A stretch of DNA of 64,000 nt, from assembly GCF_039542905.1 (NCBI RefSeq), contig NZ_BAABIS010000001.1:6262001-6326000 (forward strand). Direction: 5' to 3'. Positions 8,917-18,108 of the stretch are shown here, in pieces. Made by a program: the position numbers and the translations under genes. This DNA is from Kitasatospora terrestris. Lineage in GTDB: Bacteria > Actinomycetota > Actinomycetes > Streptomycetales > Streptomycetaceae. Numbering within the stretch: the stretch's first letter is position 1; the number at the start of each line of letters is the position of its first letter. The notes under the pieces were generated by a model. It made no database searches. It saw nothing but the letters and a program-made list of their open reading frames with translations, and was not told where the DNA came from.

Positions 8917-9584
8917 CGATGATCAAGGTTCTGCTGGTCGACGACGAGGAACTGGTCCGGGCCGGGCTGCGGGCGGTGCTGGAGGCGCAGGACGGCATCA
9001 CCGTGGTCGGCGAGGCCGGCGACGGCGCGGACGTCCCCGCGATGGTCCGGTCGACGGAACCCGACGTGGTGCTGATGGACGTCCGGATGCCCGGCGTCGA
9101 CGGCCTCACCGCGACCCGGTCGCTGGTCGCGGGCGGCGGCGGGCCCGGCGGCGGGCCCGTGCCGAAGGTCCTGGTGGTCACCACCTTCGAGAACGACGAC
9201 TACGTGTACGAGGCGCTCCGGGCCGGCGCGGACGGGTTCCTGCTCAAGCGGACCCGGCCGGCGGAGATCGTCCAGGCGGTCCGCACCGTGGTGGCGGGGG
9301 AGTCGCTGCTGTTCCCGGCCGCGATCCGGCAATTGGCGGGCGGCCGGGCCGACCGGGCGGCCGCCGAGGCGATGGTCCGGGCCGCACTCACCGCCCGGGA
9401 GGCGGAAGTGCTCCGGCTGATGGCCCGCGGCCTGTCCAACGCCGAGATCGGCGAACAGCTGTACCTCGGCGTGCAGACGGTCAAGACGCACGTCAGCAGC
9501 GTGCTCGGCAAACTCGGCGCCCGGGACCGCACCCAGGCGGTCATCGCGGCGTACGAGTCCGGCTTCGTCGACACCGGGGGCTGA
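8913..9584 (+). CDS. NarL/LuxR-family response regulator
   Basis: 223 residues from the GTG at 8913 that overlaps the kinase stop; an ATG at 8919 would give 221. The receiver domain has the acidic pair Asp10/Asp11 and the phosphorylation site Asp56 in LMDVRMPG. The C-terminal LuxR-type helix-turn-helix is LTAREAEVL...GLSNAEIGEQL...TVKTHV. It is cognate to the upstream kinase and is expected to bind in the 7633-7767 region between kinase and ABC genes. It ends two bases before the convergent modC stop. Confidence 0.9.
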   Translation: MTMIKVLLVDDEELVRAGLRAVLEAQDGITVVGEAGDGADVPAMVRSTEPDVVLMDVRMPGVDGLTATRSLVAGGGGPGGGPVPKVLVVTTFENDDYVYEALRAGADGFLLKRTRPAEIVQAVRTVVAGESLLFPAAIRQLAGGRADRAAAEAMVRAALTAREAEVLRLMARGLSNAEIGEQLYLGVQTVKTHVSSVLGKLGARDRTQAVIAAYESGFVDTGG

Positions 9585-9586
9585 GG

Positions 9587-10636
9587 TCAGGCCGGGTAGG
9601 CGTGGGTCTGGGCGGCCTTCACGGAGGCCCACACCTCGGTGCCCGGGGCGAGGTCGAGCTCGGCGGCCGCGGCGGGGGTGAGGTCGGCCAGCAGCGGGAC
9701 GTCCCCGGTGAGGTCCACGCGGACCTGGTCGCCGTGCAGGTCGAGGCCGGCGACGGTGAGCCGCCAGACGTTGCGGGCGCTCGACTCGGGGTGGCCGCGG
9801 TGCAGCGTCACCGCGGCGGGCGGGAACGCCACGAACGCCTCGCCGGTCAGCTCCTCCGTGGTGAACAGCTGCTGCCCGTCCGGCAGTTCGACGCGGTGGC
9901 CGGCGGCGGTACCGCGGTACAGGTTGAGACCGACGAGACGGGCGATGTAGTCGGTGCGCGGCCGCCGGGAGATCTCCGCGGGAGCGCCCGCCTGGACCAC
10001 CCGGCCCTCCTCGACCACCACCAGGCGGTCGGCCAGCACCATCGCGTCCAGCGGGTCGTGGGTGACCAGCACCGCCATCGCCTCGAACTCGGCGAGGTGA
10101 CGGCGCAGCCCGGCCCGGACCTCCAGCCGGGTGCGGGCGTCGAGCGCGGCGAGCGGCTCGTCCAGCAGCAGCAGCCGCGGGCGCACCGCGAGCGCGCGGG
10201 CCAGCGCCACGCGCTGCGCCTGGCCGCCGGACAGCGCGGCCGGCCGCGCGGCCGCGCGGCCGGCGAGACCCATCCGCTCCAGCCACGGCAGGGCGAGCGC
10301 GCGGGCCTCGCGGCGGCGGTGGCCCCGGCAGCGCAGGCCGAAGGCGATGTTGTCGAGCGCGGACAGGTGCGGGAAGAGCAGGTAGTCCTGGAAGACGACG
10401 CCGACGGGGCGGTGCTCGGCGGGCGTGTGCACGCCCGCCGCCGGGTCCTCCAGCGTGGCGTCGTCCAGCCGCAGGTGCCCGCCGGTGAGCGGCAGCAGCC
10501 CGGCGAGCGCCCGCAACGCGGTCGACTTCCCGGCCCCGTTCGGCCCGAGCAGCGCGACCACCTCCCCGGCCCGCGCGGTCAACGGCAGGTCGAGGTCGAA
10601 CCCGGCACGGGACACCTGCAAGTGTGCGTCAAGCAT
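9587..10636 (-). CDS. modC: Molybdate ABC transporter ATP-binding protein ModC
   Basis: 349 residues. Walker A GPNGAGKST at 31-39, ABC signature LSGGQAQR, Walker B LLLLDEPLAAL and the switch histidine in VTHD are followed by a C-terminal TOBE domain of about 65 residues ending in VWASVKA. TOBE is the oxyanion-binding fold of ModC. It energises uptake through ModB of molybdate captured by ModA. It lies downstream of modA-modB on the same strand but is separated from modB by 154 bases holding a long inverted-repeat element, so it may be partly uncoupled from modAB. Confidence 0.9.
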   Translation of the reverse strand: MLDAHLQVSRAGFDLDLPLTARAGEVVALLGPNGAGKSTALRALAGLLPLTGGHLRLDDATLEDPAAGVHTPAEHRPVGVVFQDYLLFPHLSALDNIAFGLRCRGHRRREARALALPWLERMGLAGRAAARPAALSGGQAQRVALARALAVRPRLLLLDEPLAALDARTRLEVRAGLRRHLAEFEAMAVLVTHDPLDAMVLADRLVVVEEGRVVQAGAPAEISRRPRTDYIARLVGLNLYRGTAAGHRVELPDGQQLFTTEELTGEAFVAFPPAAVTLHRGHPESSARNVWRLTVAGLDLHGDQVRVDLTGDVPLLADLTPAAAAELDLAPGTEVWASVKAAQTHAYPA

Positions 10637-10668
10637 GACCAGGAGCTTTCCGACGGAGGGAGGGAAAA

Positions 10669-10777
10669 CAGGGGCTCGTGGGGGTACCACCCGGCCGAAG
10701 GCCGGGGGAGAACTGCGAGGCCGACCCTGCGAGTGACACCGGTTGCATGGTCGCTCGCGCAGTTCCCCGCGCCCCTG
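10669..10777. repeat. Structured inverted-repeat element between modB and modC
   Basis: The 154-base gap between modB and modC contains nested inverted repeats. CAGGGGC (10669-10675) pairs with GCCCCTG (10771-10777). The segment around 10704-10719 (GAACTGCGAG core) pairs with 10754-10768 (CTCGCGCAGTTC core). An internal hairpin CCGGCC-GAA-GGCCGG lies at 10691-10705. The CAGTTCCCCGCGCCCCTG end resembles a sequence I remember recurring between genes in Streptomyces genomes. It could be a repeated element, a structured RNA or an intra-operon attenuator. Confidence 0.6.
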
Positions 10778-10790
10778 TCGGGTCGCTCTC

Positions 10791-11600
10791 TCATGAACCC
10801 GTCCAGCGGCCGCGGAGGGCGGCGAGGACGGTGATGGAGACGGCGAGCAGGACGAGGCTGAGGGCGATCGCGGCCTCGGGTTCGGACTCCATGGCGAGGT
10901 AGACGGCGAGCGGCATGGTCTGGGTGCGCCCGGGGAAGTTGCCGGCGAAGGTGATCGTCGCACCGAACTCGCCGAGCGCGCGGGCCCAGGCCAGGACCGC
11001 GCCGGCGCCGATGCCGGGGGCGACCAGCGGGAGGGTGACCCGCCGGAACGCGGTGAGGCGGGAGGCTCCGAGGGTGGCGGCGGCCTCCTCGTAGCGGGGG
11101 TCGGCGGCGCGCAGCGCGCCCTCGACGCTGATCACCAGGAACGGCATCGCGACGAACGCCTCGGCGACGACCACGCCCGCCGTGGTGAACGGCAGGGTGA
11201 GGCCGAACGCGGAGTCCAGCCACCGGCCGACGATGCCGTTGCGGCCGAGGACGAGCAGCAGCGCGACGCCGCCGACCACCGGCGGCAGCACCAGCGGCAG
11301 GGTGACGAGGGCCCGGATCAGCCGCCGTCCGGGCATCTCGGTGCGGGCGAGCAGCCAGGCGAGCGGCACCCCGAGCACCATCGAGACGGCCGTCGCGGCG
11401 GTGGCGCTGATCAGCGAGAGCCGGAGCGCCTCCCACACCTCGGGGCTGGCGAGTTGCTCGGGCAGGGCGCTCCAGGGGGCGCGGACCAGCAGGCCGACCA
11501 GGGGCAGGACGAGGAAGGCGAGTCCGAGCAGCGCGGGCAGCAGCAGGGCGAGGGGCGGTACCCGGCTGCCGGCCCGGCGCGTGCGTGCGGAGGGTGTCAC
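10791..11600 (-). CDS. modB: Molybdate ABC transporter permease ModB
   Basis: 269 residues from a GTG at 11600. Five to six transmembrane helices are visible, together with the cytoplasmic EAA loop EEAAATLGASRLTAFRRVTLP, which docks on ModC. Segments such as LARALGEFGATITFAGN are typical of ModB. The GTG overlaps the modA stop (GTGA), so modA and modB are coupled. The frame remains open upstream inside modA, but only this part codes for permease. Confidence 0.92.
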   Translation of the reverse strand: MTPSARTRRAGSRVPPLALLLPALLGLAFLVLPLVGLLVRAPWSALPEQLASPEVWEALRLSLISATAATAVSMVLGVPLAWLLARTEMPGRRLIRALVTLPLVLPPVVGGVALLLVLGRNGIVGRWLDSAFGLTLPFTTAGVVVAEAFVAMPFLVISVEGALRAADPRYEEAAATLGASRLTAFRRVTLPLVAPGIGAGAVLAWARALGEFGATITFAGNFPGRTQTMPLAVYLAMESEPEAAIALSLVLLAVSITVLAALRGRWTGS

Positions 11601-12391
11601 GGGGTCTGGAAGCCCGCCTCGGCGAGCAGCTTCCTGGCGTCGGCGGACCGGATGTAGCCGACGAAGGCGGCGGCGCCGTCGGCGTTGCCGGCCCTGGCGA
11701 GTGCGGCGATCGGGTAGTCGTTGACGGCCGAGGCGGCTTCGGGGAACTCCACGCCGTCGATCTTCGCAGCATCGGCCTTCACATCGGTCCTGTACACGAG
11801 GGAGGCGTCCACCTCGCCGAGCTCGACCTTGGTGAGGGCGCCCTTGACGTCCTGCTCCAGGGTGACCGGGGTGAGCTTCACGCCCGCGGCGTCGAGGGCC
11901 TTGTCGGCGGCGGCGCCGCAGGGGACCTCCTTGGCGCACAGGGCGGTCTTGACCCCGGTGAGGTCCTTGAGGCCGGCGATGTGCTTGGGGTTGCCCTTGG
12001 GGACGGCGATCTCCAGGGTGTTGCGGACGAACACCGCGGGGTCGCCGGTGGCCGCCTTGGCGTCGGTGACGGTCTTCATGGTGGCCGGGCTGGCGGCGGC
12101 GAAGACGTCGGCTGGGGCGCCGCCGACGATCGACTGGGCGAGCGTCGAGCTGCCGCCGAAGTTGAAGGTGACCTTGGTACCGGGGTAGGCGGCCTCGAAC
12201 TTCTTGCCGAGCTCGGTGAAGGACCCCTTCAGCGAGGCGGCGGCGAACACCGTCACGGTCCCGGAGACGGCAGGGGCGCCGGAGGAGCCGGCCGGGGCGG
12301 CGGTGGTGCCGCTGCTGCCGCAGGCCGCGAGGGCGATCGCGGCGGTGGCGGCCGCGGTGGCGGCGAGGACGCGGCGTCTGGCGCTGGTCAT
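11597..12391 (-). CDS. modA: Molybdate-binding lipoprotein ModA
   Basis: 264 residues. A signal peptide with lipobox (IALAAC, Cys24) anchors it outside the membrane. The mature part opens with TVFAAASLKGSFTELG, the classic ModA ligand loop, and contains NFGGSSTLAQSI and GAPADVFAAAS, both conserved around the oxyanion site; the C-terminal region YPIAAL is also typical. It captures molybdate (or tungstate) for ModBC. It is the first gene of the modAB(C) operon, transcribed away from the RNA ligase gene. I saw no convincing ModE site in the 197-base region upstream. Confidence 0.93.
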   Translation of the reverse strand: MTSARRRVLAATAAATAAIALAACGSSGTTAAPAGSSGAPAVSGTVTVFAAASLKGSFTELGKKFEAAYPGTKVTFNFGGSSTLAQSIVGGAPADVFAAASPATMKTVTDAKAATGDPAVFVRNTLEIAVPKGNPKHIAGLKDLTGVKTALCAKEVPCGAAADKALDAAGVKLTPVTLEQDVKGALTKVELGEVDASLVYRTDVKADAAKIDGVEFPEAASAVNDYPIAALARAGNADGAAAFVGYIRSADARKLLAEAGFQTP

Positions 12392-12588
12392 GACTGCTTC
12401 CGTTCTGCGAGGTCGATGGCGATCATAGTGCCGCATCTGCGGTCGGAAAATCCGCTGTTTCATCGCACAGGCCAGCCTGCCAACCTGCATCGGGTCGCAT
12501 GTGCGAAGGCACCGGCGGAAAACGGGTGGCCGCCCCCGGCGCCCGCCCGCCACAGTGGCGTGCACACCGACAGCACTGCGGGGGAGAC

Positions 12589-13656
12589 ATGTCGACACTG
12601 CGAGTCACGGCCGAGCGCCTGACCATCCACGAGCACCCCAACGCCGACGCGCTGGAGCTGGCCCAGGTGGGCCTCTTCCGCGCGGTGGTCGCCAAGGGCG
12701 CCTACCGCACCGGCGAGTACGCGCTCTACATCCCGGAGCAGTCCGTGCTGCCCGCCGGGCTGATCGAGGAGCTGGGGCTGACCGGGAAGCTGGCCGGGTC
12801 CGGCGCCGACCGGGTCAAGGCGGTCCGGCTGCGCGGCGAGCTCTCCCAGGGCATCGTCTGCCTGCCCGGCGCGCTGGCCGGCGACGACCTGGCGGCGGCG
12901 GCCGAGTCCGGCGAGGACTTCGCCGAGCGCCTGGGCATCACCAAGTGGGCGCCGCCGGTCCCGACCTCGATGAGCGGCGACGTGGAGGCGGCCCCGGACC
13001 TGCTGCCCTGGGTGGACATCGAGAACCTCAAGCGCTTCCCCGGCGTCTTCGAGCCCGGCGAGCCGGTGGTGATCACCGAGAAGCTGCACGGCAGCTGCTG
13101 CCTGCTCACGTTCCACGCCGCGACCGGCACGGTACAGGTGTCCTCCAAGGGCATCGGCGCCCAGGGGCTCGCGCTCAAGGAGGACGAGCGCAACGTCTAC
13201 TGGCGGGCGGTGCGCGCCCACCGCGTCGGCGAGGTGGCGGCGCGGCTCGCCGAGCGGCTCGGCGCGTCCCGGGTGGGCGTCTTCGGCGAGGTGTACGGCG
13301 AGGGCGTCCAGGACCTGGCGTACGGCTCGTCGGCGCGCGCCGACCGGATCGGCTACGCGGCGTTCGACGTCTCCGCGGAGATCGACGGCCAGGTGGTGTG
13401 GCTCGACGCGGCCGAGCTGCTGACCGGTGAGCTCCCCGTCGTCCCGACCCTGTGGAGCGGACCGTACGACGCGGAGGCCGTGCTGCGGCTGGCCGAGGGC
13501 CGGGAGACCGTATCCGGACGTGAACTGCACGTCCGCGAGGGCGTGGTGGTCCGACCGGCGGTCGAGCGGTACAGCCCGGTGCTGGGCGGCCGGGCGATCG
13601 CCAAGGCGGTCGGCGGCGGCTACCTGACCCGCAAGGGCGGCACGGAGTACGAGTGA
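12589..13656 (+). CDS. DRB0094-family RNA ligase
   Basis: 355 residues. The first 130 residues form the OB-like N-terminal domain (STLRVTAERLTIHEHPNADALEL). A nucleotidyltransferase domain follows with motif I EKLHGS, whose Lys165 should be adenylated, then the motif III-like GVFGEVYG, motif IV-like HVREGVVVRP and motif V-like AIAKAV. This is the architecture of the Deinococcus radiodurans RNA ligase DraRnl, which seals 3'-OH/5'-phosphate nicks in duplex RNA. Motif I here is K-x-H-G rather than the usual K-x-D-G. The gene is divergent from modA and has no obvious partner; it may serve RNA repair. No RtcA or phosphatase gene is near. Confidence 0.85.
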   Translation: MSTLRVTAERLTIHEHPNADALELAQVGLFRAVVAKGAYRTGEYALYIPEQSVLPAGLIEELGLTGKLAGSGADRVKAVRLRGELSQGIVCLPGALAGDDLAAAAESGEDFAERLGITKWAPPVPTSMSGDVEAAPDLLPWVDIENLKRFPGVFEPGEPVVITEKLHGSCCLLTFHAATGTVQVSSKGIGAQGLALKEDERNVYWRAVRAHRVGEVAARLAERLGASRVGVFGEVYGEGVQDLAYGSSARADRIGYAAFDVSAEIDGQVVWLDAAELLTGELPVVPTLWSGPYDAEAVLRLAEGRETVSGRELHVREGVVVRPAVERYSPVLGGRAIAKAVGGGYLTRKGGTEYE

Positions 13657-13738
13657 CCCGGCCGCGTGCTGACAGGTGGTCAGCTAGGTTGGAGGGGCAC
13701 TGCACCCGCTCGCTCCGACCACCTGTGGAGGACGCCCC

Positions 13739-15088
13739 ATGCCGGACACCCGCATACCCGGGCCGCCCGGACTGCCGTTGATCGGGTCGATGCTCGACCT
13801 GCGGCGCGACGCGCTGAAGGCGTACCGGGACGCCTTCGGCGCCCACGGCGACGTGGTGCGCTTCAGCGCCGGGCCGCCCGGGCTGCGCGCCACCTTCTGG
13901 ATGGTGTACTCGCCGGAGGGCGCCCAGCAGGTGCTGGCCACCGAGTCGGCCAACTTCCGCAAGGAGAACGCCTTCTACGAGGAGATCCGGCAGAGCTTCG
14001 GCAACGGCCTGCTCACCTCGCAGGACCAGGACTACCAGCGCCAGCGCCGGCTGATCCAGCCGCTGTTCACCCGCCGCCGGGTGGACACCTACGCGGACGC
14101 GATCGGCATCGAGGCCGAGGCGCTGGCCGAGCGCTGGGCGGGGGTGCCGGGCGGGGTGGTGGAGGCGGGCGAGGAGATGTCCGCGTTCGCGCTGCGGGCG
14201 GTCTCCCGGATCCTGTTCGGCACCGACGTGGACGAGGCGATCCGCACCGTCCGGGAGAGCTTCCCGGTGCTCGGCGAGTTCGTCCGCACCCGCGGCTTCT
14301 CGCCGGTGCGGCTGCCCCGCGACTGGCCGCTGCCGCTGCACAAGCGGGCACTGGCCGCCGAGCAGGCGCTGTACGCGGTCTGCGACCAGATCATCGCCCG
14401 CCGGGCCGGCGCGGAGTCCGAGGACCTGCTGGGCCTGCTCGCGCACGCCCGGGACGAGGACGGCAACCAGCTGGACGCCACCGAGCTGCGCGAGCAGGTG
14501 CTGATCTTCCTGCTGGCCGGGCACGAGACCACGGCCACCTCGCTGACCTTCGCCCTGCACCTGCTGGGCCTGCACCCCGAGCAGCGCAGGCTCGCCCAGG
14601 CGGAGGTGGACGCGGTGCTCGGCGACGGCCGCCGGCCGACCGCCGAGGACTACAACGCGCTGCCGTACGTGACCAAGGTGCTCAAGGAGGCGATGCGCCT
14701 CTTCCCGGCCGCTCCGGCGATGGGGCGGCGCTCGGTCGAGGAGACGGTGATCGGCGGGGTGACGATCCCGGCCGGCTCGGACGTGCTGGTCGCGCCGTAC
14801 ATCACCCACCGCCACCCGGCGCACTGGGAGGACCCGGAGCGCTTCGACCCGGAGCGGTTCACCCCCGAGCGGGAGGCGGCCCGGCACCGGTACGCCTGGT
14901 TCCCGTTCGGCGGCGGGCCGCGGGCCTGCATCGGGCAGCACTTCTCGATGCTCGAGTCGGTGCTCGGACTCGCGGTGCTGCTGCGGGAGTTCGAGGTGGA
15001 GGCGGTGGACACCGAGGTGGAGCTGGGCCAGGGCATCACCCTGGAGGCCCGTACCCCGGTCCGGATCAGGGTCGCCGGGCGGCGCTGA
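13739..15088 (+). CDS. Cytochrome P450, class unassigned
   Basis: 449 residues, with all P450 hallmarks: I-helix AGHETTATS, K-helix ExxR in KEAMRLFP, the PERF segment (DPERFTPERE) and the heme-binding loop FGGGPRACIG with the cysteine ligand. The EAMRLFPAAPAMGR region and total length resemble CYP102/CYP4-like bacterial P450s rather than the shorter macrolide-type enzymes. No ferredoxin or reductase gene is adjacent, so redox partners must come from elsewhere. It is convergent with the xyloglucanase gene, 24 bases apart. The substrate is unknown; a fatty acid or terpene is possible. Confidence 0.88.
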   Translation: MPDTRIPGPPGLPLIGSMLDLRRDALKAYRDAFGAHGDVVRFSAGPPGLRATFWMVYSPEGAQQVLATESANFRKENAFYEEIRQSFGNGLLTSQDQDYQRQRRLIQPLFTRRRVDTYADAIGIEAEALAERWAGVPGGVVEAGEEMSAFALRAVSRILFGTDVDEAIRTVRESFPVLGEFVRTRGFSPVRLPRDWPLPLHKRALAAEQALYAVCDQIIARRAGAESEDLLGLLAHARDEDGNQLDATELREQVLIFLLAGHETTATSLTFALHLLGLHPEQRRLAQAEVDAVLGDGRRPTAEDYNALPYVTKVLKEAMRLFPAAPAMGRRSVEETVIGGVTIPAGSDVLVAPYITHRHPAHWEDPERFDPERFTPEREAARHRYAWFPFGGGPRACIGQHFSMLESVLGLAVLLREFEVEAVDTEVELGQGITLEARTPVRIRVAGRR

Positions 15089-15112
15089 TCCGGACCGGGC
15101 ACCGCGCCCGGG

Positions 15113-17857
15113 TCAGCGCAGGGTGCAACTGACGGCGGTCGGGGCGGTGTTGGTGCCGCTCCAGCTGCCGTTGAACCCGAACGAGGTGCTGCCGCCGGGC
15201 GCCAGCGTGCCGTTGTAACCCAGGTTGGACACCGACACGTTGGCACCGCTCTGGGTGTGGCTCCCGTTCCAGAGCGAGGTGACCTGCTGGCCGTTGGCGT
15301 AGGTCCAGGCGACCGTCCAGCCGGTGGAGGCGGTGGTGCCGGTGTTCTTCACCGTCACCGAGGCGCCGAAGCCGCCGCCCCACTGGTTGGTCACCGCGTA
15401 GCTCGCCGTGCAGCCCGAGCCGCCGCTCGGCGAGGGGCTGGTGGACGGGCTGCCGGACGGGCTGGGGCTCGGGCTGGGGCTGGGCGACGGTGAGCCGGAC
15501 GCCGAGGTGGACGGCGAGCCGGTGGGCACCGCGCTGGTGTCACCGACGATGATGCCGCGCCCGTTGGTGGAGACGTACACCCGGCCGTAGACCCGCGGGT
15601 CACCGGTGATCGCCGCGCCGGTCCAGGCCCACTGGTGGGCGTCGTCGTTGATCCGGGTCCAGCTCGCGCCGGCGTTGTCGGAGCGGAAGATGCCGCGCAC
15701 CCCGCCGATCCGGGCGCTGGTGTAGACCGCCGGGTAGCCGGTGCCGGTCGCGGAGCGGCCGAAGCCGATGGAGTCGGCCTCGTCCACGCCCGCCACCCGG
15801 CCGAACGAGGCGCCGGAGTCGGTGGAGTGCCACAGGCCGTAGGTGCCGTTGTCCTTGCCGCCGGCCAGCCAGACGTCGCCCTCGGCGTTGCTGAGCGCCT
15901 TGAAGCGGACGTTGCCGTCCACCGGCAGGCCGCTCGCGGCGGTCTTCGCGAAGGTCAGGCCGCCGTCCGTGGAGAGGTAGAAGGCGCCGGCCGCGACGCC
16001 GTAGAACTTCTTCGGGTTGACCCGGTCGGCCTGCACCGAGGCACCCGCGGGGAGCCCGCTCGCGGCCGCCCAGGAGCTGCCGCCGAAGGCCGAGGTGACC
16101 GGGGCGGCGCCGGCCGGCGACCAGACCACCCGGCTGCCGTCGGCGGCCAGCGCGACGGTGCCGCCGCCGGTGATGCCGGTCGGCTCGCCGCTCGCCTGGT
16201 ACCAGTTGGCGCCGTTGTCGTTGGAGAAGCCGATATGGGTGGTGGCGGTGGAGCCGCTGTCGGTGTTGCCGACCCGGACCACCTGGTTCGGGTTGGCCTG
16301 GGCGAAGTCCAGGGCGGTGGTGGAGCCGTGGGTGGGGGACTGGTACATCATCGCGGGCACGGTGGTCAGCGAGGTGTGCCGGAAGCCGCCGATGTCGCCG
16401 AGCGCGCTGAGCAGCGGGGCGCCGCTCGGCGGGCTGATCAGGTCGTTGACGGCGGTCTCCTCCAGACCCTGCACCATCGGCTTGATGGTGATCTTCGTGC
16501 CGGCGTCCCAGGAGGTGAGGTTCTCGGTGCCGTAGAGGGTGGCGCCGGTGCCGTACATCATCCGGTCGGAATCAAAGGGGTCGATCTCCAGCGCCTCGGT
16601 CATCCAGCCGAGCTTGGGGGACTCCTCCGGCGGGGACGGGTTCTTGCCCCAACTCAGCCACGGGGACGAGGAGATGTCCATGGTGTAGTGGTCGACCCGG
16701 TTGGGGTAGCCGTTGTACTCCCAGATCGGCTTCCAGGTCGCCCCGAAGTCGGTGGACCGGTAGATCTGGGTGTCCGGCCACCAGGAGGAGTAGCCGGTGA
16801 CCATCAGCACGTTGGGGTGCTGCCGGTCGACGGTGAGGCCGCTGTAGCCGAAGTAGGCGCCGGAGTCGGAGGACTTGAGCGGGCTGATCTGCGTCCAGGC
16901 GCCGGTCTTCGTGGCGTAGCGCCAGACGTCGCCCTTGCCGCCGTCGTACGGGCCGCCGGTGTCGCTGGTGGCCAGGTAGAGGTAGCCGTTGACCGGGTCG
17001 AGCACGCCCTTGTGCGGCAGGAAGCCGGTGGGCTGGCCGGCCAGCCGGGTCCAGGTGGTGCCGCCGTCGGTGGAGCGGTAGACGCTGTTGTCCTTGTCGG
17101 CGACGCCGACGTAGACCGTCCGGGTGGTGTTCCCGGCGGTGGCGCTGGACTTGTCGAAGGTCACCCAGAGCACGCCCTGGGTGGCGCTCAGGTAGCCGTT
17201 GGTGTCGGTCGGGTCGGGGGCGTAGTTGCCGACGTTGGGGAAGGCGGTGACCTGGGACCAGGTGACGCCGTAGTCGGTGGAGCGCCAGAGCCCGTTGCCG
17301 GACGGCGCGCCGAAGTACAGCACCTTGTCGTTGTTGGGGTCGATCGCCAGGCGCTCGCCCATGCCGCGGCCGGGCATGTTGCCGCCGACCTTGAACGGCA
17401 GCGTGGTGCGCTGCCAGGTGGCGCCCTTGTCGGTGGAGCGCAGGATGGCGCCGTTGTTCGGGTCCCAGGAGTTGGTGTACGTGCCGGCGGCGACGTAGAC
17501 CCGGTCGGTCTGGACGGGGTCGGTGGCCAGCGAGGCGACGCCGGTGAGGTTCCAGTCGTTCCAGCCGAGCGAGTCCAGCAGCGGGATCCACTTCTTGCTG
17601 GTGGGGTCCTGCCGGTAGGCGCCGCCGATGTCGGTGCGGGCGTAGACCAGGCCGGGCTCCGTCTGGTTGAAGACGATGCCGGGCACGAAGCCACCGCCGT
17701 CGATCCGGACGTTGCTCCAGGAGTAGGTGGCCGCGGTGGCGTCGGTGGCCGCGGTGGCGGTGGAGTGCAGGCCGGTCAGCCAGGTGACCGCGAGGCCGCA
17801 ACTGAGCGCGAGTGCCGTGACCGCCGTCCGCGGACGGGTGGGGGTGGTGGGAGGCAT
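15113..17857 (-). CDS. Secreted GH74 xyloglucanase with C-terminal CBM2
   Basis: 914 residues. The signal peptide covers roughly residues 1-37. The catalytic part is a tandem seven-bladed propeller of family GH74, with many BNR/Asp-box repeats (YRSTDFGATW, WRSTDYGVTW and others). Candidate catalytic aspartates sit in ARTDIGG (Asp76) and in the second-domain ALGDIGGFRH. A Ser/Pro/Gly linker of about 45 residues leads to a type 2 carbohydrate-binding module (816-914) with the disulfide cysteines at its two ends and conserved tryptophans. It should hydrolyse the beta-1,4-glucan backbone of xyloglucan while bound to cellulose. The gene is monocistronic, with a 251-base upstream region shared with the MHYT gene. 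Confidence 0.93.
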   Translation of the reverse strand: MPPTTPTRPRTAVTALALSCGLAVTWLTGLHSTATAATDATAATYSWSNVRIDGGGFVPGIVFNQTEPGLVYARTDIGGAYRQDPTSKKWIPLLDSLGWNDWNLTGVASLATDPVQTDRVYVAAGTYTNSWDPNNGAILRSTDKGATWQRTTLPFKVGGNMPGRGMGERLAIDPNNDKVLYFGAPSGNGLWRSTDYGVTWSQVTAFPNVGNYAPDPTDTNGYLSATQGVLWVTFDKSSATAGNTTRTVYVGVADKDNSVYRSTDGGTTWTRLAGQPTGFLPHKGVLDPVNGYLYLATSDTGGPYDGGKGDVWRYATKTGAWTQISPLKSSDSGAYFGYSGLTVDRQHPNVLMVTGYSSWWPDTQIYRSTDFGATWKPIWEYNGYPNRVDHYTMDISSSPWLSWGKNPSPPEESPKLGWMTEALEIDPFDSDRMMYGTGATLYGTENLTSWDAGTKITIKPMVQGLEETAVNDLISPPSGAPLLSALGDIGGFRHTSLTTVPAMMYQSPTHGSTTALDFAQANPNQVVRVGNTDSGSTATTHIGFSNDNGANWYQASGEPTGITGGGTVALAADGSRVVWSPAGAAPVTSAFGGSSWAAASGLPAGASVQADRVNPKKFYGVAAGAFYLSTDGGLTFAKTAASGLPVDGNVRFKALSNAEGDVWLAGGKDNGTYGLWHSTDSGASFGRVAGVDEADSIGFGRSATGTGYPAVYTSARIGGVRGIFRSDNAGASWTRINDDAHQWAWTGAAITGDPRVYGRVYVSTNGRGIIVGDTSAVPTGSPSTSASGSPSPSPSPSPSPSGSPSTSPSPSGGSGCTASYAVTNQWGGGFGASVTVKNTGTTASTGWTVAWTYANGQQVTSLWNGSHTQSGANVSVSNLGYNGTLAPGGSTSFGFNGSWSGTNTAPTAVSCTLR

Positions 17858-18108
17858 GGGTGGGACGCTAGCCCCGGGCCGCCGGGGGCAGAAGAGCGCG
17901 CGGACAGCTCTGTCCGCATGTGGACATGACGTGCCGTCAGCTGTCGCAGCGTCCACACCTTGGCCCATTCGAGCACAAGCGACCCGTGCGGAGGGTGGCT
18001 TTTCACATCTTCGGGTGACCTTCTTTCGGCCCTCGATAGCGTCCTGCGCATCCGAGACCGCGATCGCACATGCGAGAGGCATATGACCTCCCGCTCGGAG
18101 GCTGCCGC

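Noticed and set aside
12392..12588. Molybdenum-cofactor riboswitch or ModE site before modA
   Set aside because: No recognisable Moco-motif stems or ModE-type palindrome could be read in the region.
15113..17857. Sialidase because of many Asp-box repeats
   Set aside because: The repeats are spread over a two-propeller protein with GH74 motifs and a CBM2, which fits a xyloglucanase.
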